Assembly (NCBI GenBank): GCA_026929865.2
Contig: CM049409.1
Span: forward strand, 9,618,952-9,682,951
Length of the DNA: 64,000 bases
Direction: 5' to 3'
From: Hyperoplus lanceolatus
Lineage: Eukaryota > Chordata > Actinopteri > Uranoscopiformes > Ammodytidae
In this document: positions 61,678-64,000 of the stretch, piece after piece
Numbering within the stretch: the first letter of the stretch is position 1
Layout: every line of letters begins with the position of its first letter
Notes under the pieces: model-generated
Database searches by the model: none
The model's input: the letters and a program-made list of their open reading frames with translations, nothing else
What the model was told of the DNA's origin: nothing
Program-made: the position numbers and the translations under genes

Positions 61678-61836
61678 CGTGTGCGTGTGCGTGTGTGTGT
61701 GTGTCTATTTGGATGTGTGTGGCTGTCGGTGTTATAGAGCGGGCTAACTCCACTGCATGTAGCTGCTCACTACGATAATCAGAGAGTGGCACTGTTGCTG
61801 CTGGATCAGGGAGCTTCTCCACACGCTGCCGCCAAG
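14515..61836 (+). CDS. ank3: ank3 (ankyrin-G), 5' part: 17 exons, 640 codons, continues past the window
   Basis: Ankyrin-G is a membrane-skeleton adaptor that links Nav channels, L1CAM-family adhesion molecules and other membrane proteins to beta-spectrin at axon initial segments, nodes and lateral membranes. The coding sequence is the join of 14515-14637, 47974-48075, 48284-48382, 50454-50552, 51179-51277, 52884-53069, 53628-53651, 55327-55425, 55947-56045, 56179-56277, 56796-56993, 57861-57959, 58233-58331, 58463-58561, 58663-58860, 60316-60414 and 61738-61836. All introns are phase 0 with GT-AG ends, and the joined frame is open throughout. It encodes a basic N-terminal tail and ankyrin repeats 1-18 of the 24 usual in the family. 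Repeats 19-24, the ZU5-ZU5-UPA spectrin-binding module and the death domain must lie downstream. Residue choices match ANK3 rather than ANK1 or ANK2. Teleosts often keep two ank3 copies, and I cannot say whether this is the a or b copy. Confidence 0.96.
14638..17910 (+). other. ank3 intron 1, first segment
   Basis: Unique non-coding sequence with one compound microsatellite. No exon recognised. Confidence 0.75.
16490..16585 (+). repeat. compound (TC)n(AC)n microsatellite
   Basis: TC units switch directly to AC units near 16518 and continue to about 16585. Confidence 0.98.
17911..18450. mobile_element. PIF/Harbinger-like MITE, 540 bp, TAA target-site duplication
   Basis: The ends are inverted repeats of about 45 bp, AGCCCCTATCTCACTGG at the left and its complement at the right. 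TAA lies on both sides (17908-17910 and 18451-18453), which fits the three-base TWA duplication of PIF/Harbinger elements. No transposase frame is present. The interior is densely packed with GTCGCA/TGCGAC and GTCTC/GAGAC words and has far more CpG than the surrounding intron. Confidence 0.8.
18451..20213 (+). other. ank3 intron 1, second segment
   Basis: Unique sequence up to a cluster of microsatellites. No gene or element recognised. Confidence 0.7.
20214..20246 (+). repeat. (GT)n microsatellite
   Basis: 33 bp GT tract in intron 1. Confidence 0.97.
20462..20523 (+). repeat. (TG)n microsatellite with CG end
   Basis: TG tract ending GCGTGCGCGCGC-like, a potential Z-DNA former. Confidence 0.97.
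20615..20663 (+). repeat. (TG)n microsatellite, interrupted by TA
   Basis: TG tract with two TATG interruptions, inside a long purine-rich stretch. Confidence 0.96.
20945..21045 (-). mobile_element. degenerate hAT-like non-autonomous fragment
   Basis: The stretch resembles one end of a very common fish hAT-type element. It has a TTTTACTATTTTTTTAAATT block, then TATGGACCAAG, then alternating AATCGG/AACGATAATTG, ending GATGCAGCCCTAA. The other end is not evident. The assignment is by remembered family pattern and is tentative. Confidence 0.5.
22182..22237 (+). repeat. compound (CT)n(CA)n microsatellite
   Basis: CT units switch to CA units at about 22215. Confidence 0.97.
23292..23339 (+). repeat. 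(TG)n microsatellite
   Basis: 48 bp with one TTTG interruption near the start. An imperfect (AC)n tract lies 250 bp downstream (23591-23648). Confidence 0.97.
23591..23648 (+). repeat. imperfect (AC)n with GCGCGTGCGC core
   Basis: CA runs on both sides of a CGCGCGTGCGCA alternating core. Confidence 0.95.
24932..24969. repeat. perfect 16-bp inverted repeat, 6-base loop
   Basis: ATTTGGCATTTGGTTA at 24932-24947 is exactly complementary to TAACCAAATGCCAAAT at 24954-24969, with ATTGTA between. The flanks do not extend the pairing. Confidence 0.9.
26764..26811 (+). repeat. (AC)n microsatellite, one interruption
   Basis: AC units broken by GAA. An imperfect TG tract lies about 120-190 bp upstream (26570-26648). 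Confidence 0.96.
27183..27497 (-). mobile_element. tRNA-derived SINE
   Basis: Read on the minus strand, the element starts GGTGGTAGGATGGCCTAGAGG, with a pol III A box (TGGCCTAGAGG). It then has a B box (GGTTCGATCCC) at the expected spacing, followed by a body with the CTTGAGCAAGACACTTAACC segment. It ends in a LINE-like tail with CAATAAAG and short ACTTA repeats. This is the layout of a tRNA-headed fish SINE. Target-site duplications are not obvious. Confidence 0.85.
27865..27915 (+). repeat. (GT)n microsatellite
   Basis: 51 bp of GT units following a GA run. Confidence 0.97.
28077..28108 (+). repeat. (GT)n microsatellite
   Basis: 32 bp GT tract. Confidence 0.97.
29909..30050 (+). repeat. 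two neighbouring (GT)n microsatellites
   Basis: 70 bp GT tract (29909-29978), a 42-bp spacer, then 30 bp more (30021-30050). Confidence 0.97.
31148..32144 (-). mobile_element. 5'-truncated LINE-1 insertion with 15-bp target-site duplication
   Basis: The insertion is 997 bp between perfect copies of TCCCACTTCTTTTCC (31133-31147 and 32145-32159). It is inserted in minus orientation. An open frame (codons from about 32144 down to 31452) encodes the C-terminal part of an L1-type ORF2, including the zinc-knuckle-like pattern CDSCKSAP...HMYWLC. The 3' UTR contains AATAAA and ends in an A-rich tail next to the lower TSD. The endonuclease and reverse transcriptase cores are absent, so it is dead on arrival. 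The open frame and intact TSDs indicate a fairly recent insertion. Confidence 0.92.
31337..31420. repeat. A-tract / (TA)n / A-tract inside the L1 3' UTR
   Basis: About 22 A, then about 16 TA units, TTATTAAA, then about 18 A, all within the L1 insertion. Confidence 0.95.
32160..33169 (+). other. ank3 intron 1, between L1 and the older LINE
   Basis: Unique AT-rich sequence. Nothing recognised. Confidence 0.7.
33421..35109. mobile_element. hAT-like non-autonomous transposon, about 1.7 kb, nested in the LINE 3' UTR
   Basis: The ends read CAGTGGTTGACACTAAGG at the left and CCTTAGTGTCAACCCCT at the right. GCATATA is duplicated (33414-33420 and 35110-35116), and the next base differs, giving 7 of 8 matching positions. 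Both subterminal regions carry repeated GGGCAAGT/ACTTGCCC words, like transposase-binding subterminal repeats. No transposase frame is visible. A CpG-rich patch and a (CT)n(CA)n tract lie near 33640-33800. Confidence 0.75.
33682..33750 (+). repeat. compound (CT)n(CA)n inside the hAT-like element
   Basis: CT units, then CA units with one CAAA interruption. Part of the 33421-35109 insertion. Confidence 0.96.
35618..36355. mobile_element. hAT non-autonomous element, 738 bp, perfect 8-bp target-site duplication
   Basis: The ends are TAGGGGTGGGAATC and its approximate complement TTCCCCACCCCTA. GTAGCAGT is duplicated perfectly at 35610-35617 and 36356-36363. Both termini hold ATCGATT/GATTCGATTC clusters. 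There is no transposase. It interrupts the older LINE reading frame. Confidence 0.92.
36815..37015 (+). repeat. dispersed fish repeat, copy A
   Basis: Shares ordered blocks with 42683-42925: CAGACAGACGTAGTTAG, GTGAACATACAGTAGTGAAG, CAGCGAAAGAGGCAGA and GACTCCAAATAAATG. Same orientation in both copies. Class unknown. Confidence 0.65.
37080..37160 (+). repeat. fragment of a fish LINE-type tail repeat
   Basis: The run CAACTTTTATTTATACAG, then CTTGAGATCTTACAGGAGAG, resembles a common fish repeat with TTTATTTATACAG...GAGAT...AGAGAC. A related inverted copy lies at 40235-40312. Confidence 0.4.
37166..37255 (+). repeat. perfect 45-bp tandem duplication (two copies)
   Basis: Positions 37166-37210 and 37211-37255 are identical, starting GTCAATAGTG and ending TTCTTACAGTT. 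Each copy contains a TTCTTACAG acceptor-like end. The unit length is a multiple of three, and the frame of the following coding-like ORF stays open through both copies. Confidence 0.95.
37256..37453 (+). other. coding-like ORF in intron 1, 65 codons to a stop, identity unknown
   Basis: The frame reads [20 protein letters not shown] at its start and ends with seven Glu then FDYFDIVPD and TGA. Its composition is protein-like: balanced, non-repetitive apart from the Glu run, and ending in an acidic tail. A plausible acceptor (TTCTTACAG) precedes it by two bases. A perfect 45-bp tandem duplication upstream keeps the same frame open back to 37166. There is no long ATG-initiated frame: the first in-frame ATG is at 37382 and leaves only 23 codons. 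I do not recognise the protein. It could be the terminal exon of a nested gene, a captured or duplicated exon, or an old retrocopy fragment. Confidence 0.3.
38005..38056 (+). repeat. fragment of a common fish repeat
   Basis: GGCTTTATTTATATACCAG, then TTTTCTAAACATACAG and TTACAAAGTGCTT, match a widespread fish repeat motif. Only about 50 bp is recognisable. Confidence 0.35.
39033..39046. promoter_or_regulatory. perfect palindromic RFX X-box in intron 1
   Basis: GTAACCATGGTAAC matches both half-sites of the RFX X-box with a two-base spacer. It lies 2.4-3 kb upstream of the two candidate alternative first exons, in a non-repetitive 400-bp stretch. Confidence 0.4.
40235..40312 (-). repeat. fragment of a fish LINE-type tail repeat, inverted
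   Basis: Reverse complement reads TTATACAGGTAATCTCATT, then AGACATAAGGTCTCATTCTC and AAAAGAGACC. This is the same pattern as the fragment at 37080-37160 and is better preserved. Confidence 0.5.
41034..41103 (+). repeat. (AC)n microsatellite, 70 bp
   Basis: Uninterrupted AC tract about 290 bp upstream of the first candidate alternative exon. Confidence 0.98.
41389..41448 (+). CDS. possible alternative ank3 first exon (20 codons)
   Basis: An ATG opens a 20-codon frame ([20 protein letters not shown]) that ends exactly at a strong donor, ATG then GTAAGT, in phase 0. It could therefore join exon 2 in frame. The basic, charged composition resembles other ankyrin N-terminal tails. The surrounding 41150-42130 region is richer in GC and in G runs than the rest of intron 1, as expected of an internal promoter. 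Against it, the ATG context is weak (C at -3, A at +4), I recognise no matching ankyrin isoform, and short frames ending at a GT are common. This is inference only. Confidence 0.3.
42089..42124 (+). CDS. possible alternative ank3 first exon (12 codons)
   Basis: An ATG in good context (G at -3, G at +4) opens a 12-codon frame, [12 protein letters not shown]. It runs into a consensus donor, CAA then GTGAGT, in phase 0, so splicing to exon 2 would give [20 protein letters not shown]. Vertebrate ankyrin genes commonly have several first exons with short unique N-termini. The upstream 300 bases look like a leader, with mixed composition and no repeat. There is no homologue I can name, so the call is tentative, though better than the candidate 640 bases upstream. 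Confidence 0.42.
42683..42925 (+). repeat. dispersed fish repeat, copy B
   Basis: Matches copy A at 36815-37015: CAGACACAGTTAGAAACTAG, GTAAACATAGTGAAG, CAGCGAAAGAGACGGAG and GACTTCAAATGAATG. It has extra internal sequence relative to copy A. Class unknown. Confidence 0.65.
42973..42986 (-). promoter_or_regulatory. CTCF-like motif in intron 1
   Basis: Minus-strand CCACTAGAAGGCAG matches the CTCF core at 13 of 14 positions (A at the K position). It lies downstream of the candidate alternative promoters. Confidence 0.25.
42987..47973 (+). other. ank3 intron 1, last segment
   Basis: Mostly unique sequence. The part from about 46980 to 47840 looks leader-like (mixed composition, few repeats), but only a weak GTAAGA donor at about 47829 is visible, so I do not call an exon. 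Confidence 0.65.
47974..48075 (+). CDS. ank3: ank3 exon 2: ankyrin repeat 1, residues 42-75
   Basis: The exon is 34 codons, beginning [14 protein letters not shown] and ending INICNQ. It follows a pyrimidine-rich acceptor ending CTACAG and precedes the donor GTAAGT. The cysteine in NICNQ (codon 48067-48069, residue 73 here) aligns with human ankyrin-G Cys70. That residue is reported to be palmitoylated and needed for lateral-membrane and initial-segment targeting. All alternative N-termini of ankyrins join at this exon, so candidate first exons in intron 1 must be phase 0 to fit. The following intron is only 208 bp. Confidence 0.95.
48284..48382 (+). CDS. ank3: ank3 exon 3: ankyrin repeat 2, residues 76-108
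   Basis: The exon is 33 codons, [20 protein letters not shown] through DAATK, one complete ankyrin module. The acceptor is TTCTCAG and the donor GTAAGG. The following intron (48383-50453, 2,071 bp) has no recognisable gene. It contains an (AC)n tract at 50304-50367 close to exon 4. Confidence 0.95.
50304..50367 (+). repeat. (AC)n microsatellite before ank3 exon 4
   Basis: AC tract with one AAAC interruption, ending 86 bp upstream of exon 4. Confidence 0.97.
50454..50552 (+). CDS. ank3: ank3 exon 4: ankyrin repeat 3, residues 109-141
   Basis: The exon is 33 codons, [20 protein letters not shown] through NSQSQ. It is bounded by AATCCAG and GTGGGA. The [14 protein letters not shown] block is shared by all vertebrate ankyrins. 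The following 626-bp intron (50553-51178) shows only non-coding AT-rich sequence and a short interrupted CA run. Confidence 0.95.
51179..51277 (+). CDS. ank3: ank3 exon 5: ankyrin repeat 4, residues 142-174
   Basis: The exon is 33 codons, [20 protein letters not shown] through MATE. The acceptor is TTTACAG and the donor GTACTG. The loop reads ENSASQS where ankyrin-G normally has a Gly in the NGA turn, a Gly-to-Ser change worth noting. Downstream of the donor the frame happens to stay open for several hundred bases through low-complexity sequence. I do not regard that as coding. The following intron (51278-52883, 1,606 bp) carries a long (AC)n tract. Confidence 0.95.
51811..51892 (+). repeat. 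(AC)n microsatellite in ank3 intron 5
   Basis: About 41 AC units, followed by imperfect CACAC/CGCGCACG sequence to 51955. Confidence 0.98.
52884..53069 (+). CDS. ank3: ank3 exon 6: ankyrin repeats 5-6, residues 175-236
   Basis: The exon is 62 codons, beginning [20 protein letters not shown] and ending NADVESK. It holds repeat 5 (29 residues) and repeat 6 (33 residues, with [12 protein letters not shown]). The spellings [25 protein letters not shown] and NADVESK are ankyrin-G type. The acceptor is ACATTTAG and the donor GTGAGT. The following intron (558 bp) leads to a microexon. Confidence 0.95.
53628..53651 (+). CDS. ank3: ank3 exon 7: 24-nt microexon MMVNRTTE, residues 237-244
   Basis: The microexon is 24 bases, encoding MMVNRTTE, between CTCTGTAG and GTACCC. 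It is phase 0 at both ends, so it can be included or skipped without changing frame. The same octapeptide occurs at this position, between the VESK/VQSK end of repeat 6 and the SGFTPLH start of repeat 7, in known vertebrate ankyrin isoforms. This supports a real alternative exon rather than chance. The donor is weak at +4 to +6, consistent with regulated use. The following 1,675-bp intron has no recognisable gene or repeat. Confidence 0.85.
55327..55425 (+). CDS. ank3: ank3 exon 8: ankyrin repeat 7, residues 245-277
   Basis: The exon is 33 codons, [20 protein letters not shown] through DFMAR. The acceptor is ATCTTCAG and the donor GTGAGT. The end reads DFMAR where mammalian ankyrins have DFTAR. 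The following 521-bp intron is plain AT-rich sequence. Confidence 0.95.
55947..56045 (+). CDS. ank3: ank3 exon 9: ankyrin repeat 8, residues 278-310
   Basis: The exon is 33 codons, [20 protein letters not shown] through DAKTK. The acceptor is GTGTTTAG and the donor [20 protein letters not shown] is the ankyrin-G spelling (ANK2 has NGITPLH). A 133-bp intron follows. Confidence 0.95.
56179..56277 (+). CDS. ank3: ank3 exon 10: ankyrin repeat 9, residues 311-343
   Basis: The exon is 33 codons, [20 protein letters not shown] through LSKTK. The acceptor is TTTGTCAG and the donor [19 protein letters not shown] and ILSKTK are ankyrin-G specific. The following 518-bp intron ends in a (CT)-rich polypyrimidine tract before exon 11. 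Confidence 0.95.
56796..56993 (+). CDS. ank3: ank3 exon 11: ankyrin repeats 10-11, residues 344-409
   Basis: The exon is 66 codons holding two repeats, [20 protein letters not shown] and then [20 protein letters not shown], ending NAKAL. The acceptor is CACAATAG and the donor GTAGGG. Two-repeat exons at this place are standard for vertebrate ankyrin genes. The 867-bp intron that follows includes a degenerate transposon fragment near 57090. Confidence 0.95.
57090..57200 (+). mobile_element. degenerate DNA-transposon terminal fragment in ank3 intron 11
   Basis: Starts AGGTGCATCTCAAAAAAT and continues with AAAAAGTGAAACTTTCATAT and TAGATTAATTACAC. This resembles the end of a high-copy vertebrate DNA repeat. 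The opposite end is not found. The superfamily is not assigned. Confidence 0.5.
57861..57959 (+). CDS. ank3: ank3 exon 12: ankyrin repeat 12, residues 410-442
   Basis: The exon is 33 codons, [20 protein letters not shown] through QAVTE. The acceptor is GTGTGCAG and the donor GTACCA. [20 protein letters not shown] is nearly invariant in ankyrins. The next intron is 273 bp. Confidence 0.95.
58233..58331 (+). CDS. ank3: ank3 exon 13: ankyrin repeat 13, residues 443-475
   Basis: The exon is 33 codons, [20 protein letters not shown] through NTTNV. The acceptor is CTCGACAG. The exon ends with the Val codon GTA directly followed by GTGAGT, a tandem GTA/GTG donor. The conserved TNV ending supports use of the downstream GT. 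A 131-bp intron follows. Confidence 0.94.
58463..58561 (+). CDS. ank3: ank3 exon 14: ankyrin repeat 14, residues 476-508
   Basis: The exon is 33 codons, [20 protein letters not shown] through ETKSK. The acceptor is TCTCTTAG and the donor [17 protein letters not shown] marks this repeat in all ankyrins. It is followed by a very short 101-bp intron. Confidence 0.95.
58663..58860 (+). CDS. ank3: ank3 exon 15: ankyrin repeats 15-16, residues 509-574
   Basis: The exon is 66 codons, [20 protein letters not shown] and then [20 protein letters not shown], ending SSSTK. The acceptor is CTCCACAG and the donor GTTAGT. The DDQ start and SGYTPLHL match ankyrin-G. The following 1,455-bp intron has a 59-bp (CT)n tract and a short (AC)n tract but no gene. 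Confidence 0.95.
59376..59434 (+). repeat. (CT)n microsatellite in ank3 intron 15
   Basis: 59 bp CT tract. A short (AC)n follows at 59457-59483. Confidence 0.98.
60316..60414 (+). CDS. ank3: ank3 exon 16: ankyrin repeat 17, residues 575-607
   Basis: The exon is 33 codons, [20 protein letters not shown] through DAAGK. It has a tandem CAGCAG acceptor. The start used here, after the second CAG, gives the canonical 33-residue module, while the upstream AG would add one Gln. The donor is GTGAGG. The following intron (60415-61737, 1,323 bp) contains a small imperfect GCT run near 61270-61296 and a long (GT)n tract just before exon 17. Confidence 0.95.
61633..61711 (+). repeat. (GT)n tract upstream of ank3 exon 17
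   Basis: GT units with a few GCGT interruptions, ending 26 bp before the exon. Confidence 0.97.
61738..61836 (+). CDS. ank3: ank3 exon 17: ankyrin repeat 18, residues 608-640
   Basis: The exon is 33 codons, [20 protein letters not shown] through HAAAK. The acceptor is GTTATAG. The donor GTACAC is itself the start of an (AC)n microsatellite, and a (GT)n tract lies just upstream. This is the last coding exon in the window. The expected next exon, a two-repeat exon beginning NGYTPLHIAAKK, is not found before position 64000. Confidence 0.95.
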
Positions 61837-61882
<46 letters not shown>

Positions 61883-64000
61883 CAATATGGCATATGGCAT
61901 CAGTGCCATCTTATTCATTTACAATTTCTGAATGTTCATCTGTTCAATATAATAATGGTCACCCATTTTCTCCATCTTGTCTTTGATCTTGTGAGTGAAT
62001 GTGCAGCTTCTTCTTTGAGCTCTGTTTAGTGTTTGAAATCACTTATCCCTTCTCCCCCCCCACCCCCAACACCCGGGCCGTCACGGACCCCTCACTACTG
62101 ATACCCAATATTCATGAACACATGAACACATCCTGAACAACCTAACACAACTCACCTTTATAGGGATTCATCCCTACACTGACTGTAGAGCACACATCAC
62201 AACAACCATCCCTTTAATCCTACAATATTCTTCTACTTCTTTTACAACAGTTAAAGGGTATTTCTTAAACATTTTCATCCGTGTTTTCGGTTGGTCAGTT
62301 AATAGTCAACAACTGCTCATTTCTTCTACTTTTCTATTTCCCCCACGACGACCCCCCCACGTTCCTACTATTTTGCGACCGTGCCTACCAAACCGTTCGG
62401 CGAGGGTCGGTCAGCTACATTTATTAGACAGCCAGAATGTAGCTCACATCAGCATATTGGGCTTGGTGGTTTACAGGATTCTAGTGTAGATATGTACACT
62501 AGACATTCTGTATGTAAATAGCACATGTGAATGAACTGGTTGTTTGTAAATTAATCCAGAATCTGACAATACTTCAAATCCCCCGCTTTTGTGAAGTCCG
62601 GAGCTGTACATTTTGTGTGTTCTCAATGAAAAAGCAAAAAAAATAAATAAATAAAAATAGCATAATAAATGACACACACAAACCCACATGGTCAGTGACA
62701 TATGGTAAAGCTATGGTGGTCATTCTGCTGCTAGGCTGTAGTAGTCTGTCAAAACACCATAACAACTATGAGCAAAATGGCAGAACTGGCATGCTAGATT
62801 TGGCAGGAAGTGCCTGTTTTTGGCTGGAGTGTTTTTCTTGCTCACTACCTTATCATTGTGTCACTGGCTCCATCTCCTGTTAGCTCTGCCTCCCTTAATC
62901 CGTATCGGTCTGTATTTATTCCTTTAGTTTTACCGCCTCCCTCCCACACTCATTTCTCCCTGCCTTTCTTAGTCTCAGTTTCTCCCTCTATAAATAGTTT
63001 TCCCTTATGCTGGGTGCTACAGTTGGAGTGTTTGGTCTAATTTAAGTTATTTTCAAAATGTCTCAATCTGTGCGTATTAAATACTTATCATAAGTTTTTC
63101 CAAACACAATTGTGGGCAGAGAATTATCACAGAGTTGTGGCATAATAAAAGGTGCATTTGCATCTCTCTAGAACTAACGTGTGTGACTTTAATAGAGATT
63201 TCAGTATTGAAGATCATTTTCCCACCACCAGACAGTGACAGCGGCGACACAGAAACCATAAAAATATACTTTATGTCACTCTTTCCTTTTACCCCTCTGT
63301 GGACCTCAAGGCTGCCCAGAAAGTGTTATAAAGCCCACCTACAGCTCACATCACCACTCTTTGTTTTCTTAACAGAGACATGTATTTAAATGTCGTCTTT
63401 AGTTTAGTGCCATTTCGCTGGTCCTCTCCATGGTGACCAAAGCGAGGAATGTCAGAATGGCGACTGTTCCCCTGCTTATATAATGTTGTATGTGTTCAGC
63501 TGGCTGAGGGCCATTTTATCTGAGATCTCTTATGTTCATTCACTCCCATCACTGCAAAATGTCAAATCATCATTGGTGGGTTAACTGATGTTTCCTTGTT
63601 TGTACTTCAAACAGTGTTCTTTGGACGGCAGACTAAATGTTTTGGGTACTACAGCCTTCATCAGTTCACAGCTGAGACCATTCTATTAAATCCAGTTAGC
63701 AGACTGTAGATTTGGTGTCATGGCTAATGTTAAATGTGGTCAAATGCTGCATGATTCAGGATTAATGTTGTGTATTGTTATTATTATCAGACTTTTAGCA
63801 TTGAATGAAAATGATAGCCTGGTCTAACGGTAGTGGCCAACCTACAACCTTGCTTGTACCTAAGTCTATAATCTAAACAAATTCCATTTTGATGCTGATT
63901 GAAAATACAATACATTAAGACACCTAATGAAAACTTTGCCTGTTTAATGCAAAACTGAGTACAACCAGCCTTTTGTCAATGAAATAGATGCAATTATCAA
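61837..64000 (+). other. start of ank3 intron 17
   Basis: Non-coding sequence after exon 17. It begins inside an (AC)n tract and then shows AT-rich unique sequence, a C-rich patch around 62055-62075 and a short AAAT run near 62640. No exon, RNA gene or well-defined mobile element is recognised. Confidence 0.8.
61839..61880 (+). repeat. (AC)n tract at the ank3 exon 17 donor
   Basis: 21 AC units starting at base 3 of the intron. Confidence 0.98.

Noticed and set aside
63815..63850. tRNA A-box-like TGGTCTAACGG
   Set aside because: No B box follows and no cloverleaf can be drawn.

Overview
The window is vertebrate nuclear DNA, almost certainly from a percomorph teleost. The evidence is small exons in large introns with GT-AG boundaries, many long (GT/AC)n and (CT)n microsatellites, fish-type DNA transposons, an L1 fragment and a tRNA-derived SINE. 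A degenerate copy of the GCTAGC-rich repeat that is common in percomorph genomes points the same way. There is one recognisable protein-coding gene: the 5' part of ank3 (ankyrin-G) on the + strand. It runs from the initiator exon at 14515 to an exon ending at 61836 and continues beyond the window. The paralogue call rests on diagnostic peptides: the [12 protein letters not shown] start, [25 protein letters not shown] and [17 protein letters not shown]2 and ANK1 differ at these places.

Layout. Positions 1-14150 are upstream non-coding DNA with microsatellites, a 560-bp TA-flanked inverted-repeat element and a percomorph repeat. Positions 14150-14514 are the probable promoter and 5' UTR, and 14515-14637 is coding exon 1. 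Intron 1 is about 33.3 kb (14638-47973). It holds a PIF/Harbinger-like MITE, a hAT-like fragment, a SINE, an L1 insertion with a perfect 15-bp target-site duplication, and an old LINE interrupted by two hAT elements. It also holds a 65-codon coding-like ORF behind an in-frame 45-bp tandem duplication, and two possible alternative first exons near 41.4 and 42.1 kb. From 47974 to 61836 sixteen short exons encode ankyrin repeats 1-18. The last 2.2 kb is the start of intron 17.

How it fits together. Every coding exon begins and ends in phase 0, and most are exactly 99 bp (one 33-residue ankyrin repeat) or 198 bp (two repeats). The 17 exons give 640 codons. Their product is the first three quarters of the membrane-binding domain, the solenoid that holds Nav channels, L1CAM-family adhesion molecules and transporters at axon initial segments, nodes and lateral membranes. 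A 24-nt microexon (MMVNRTTE) lies between repeats 6 and 7. The palmitoylation cysteine of ankyrin-G is conserved in repeat 1.

The observations most worth checking are the complementary (GT)n and (AC)n tracts flanking exon 17, the coding-like ORF at 37.26-37.45 kb, the two candidate first exons, the nested LINE/hAT history, and the Harbinger-like MITE packed with GTCGCA/TGCGAC motifs. I saw no CRISPR array, rRNA gene or intact transposase gene, and no operon-like organisation.
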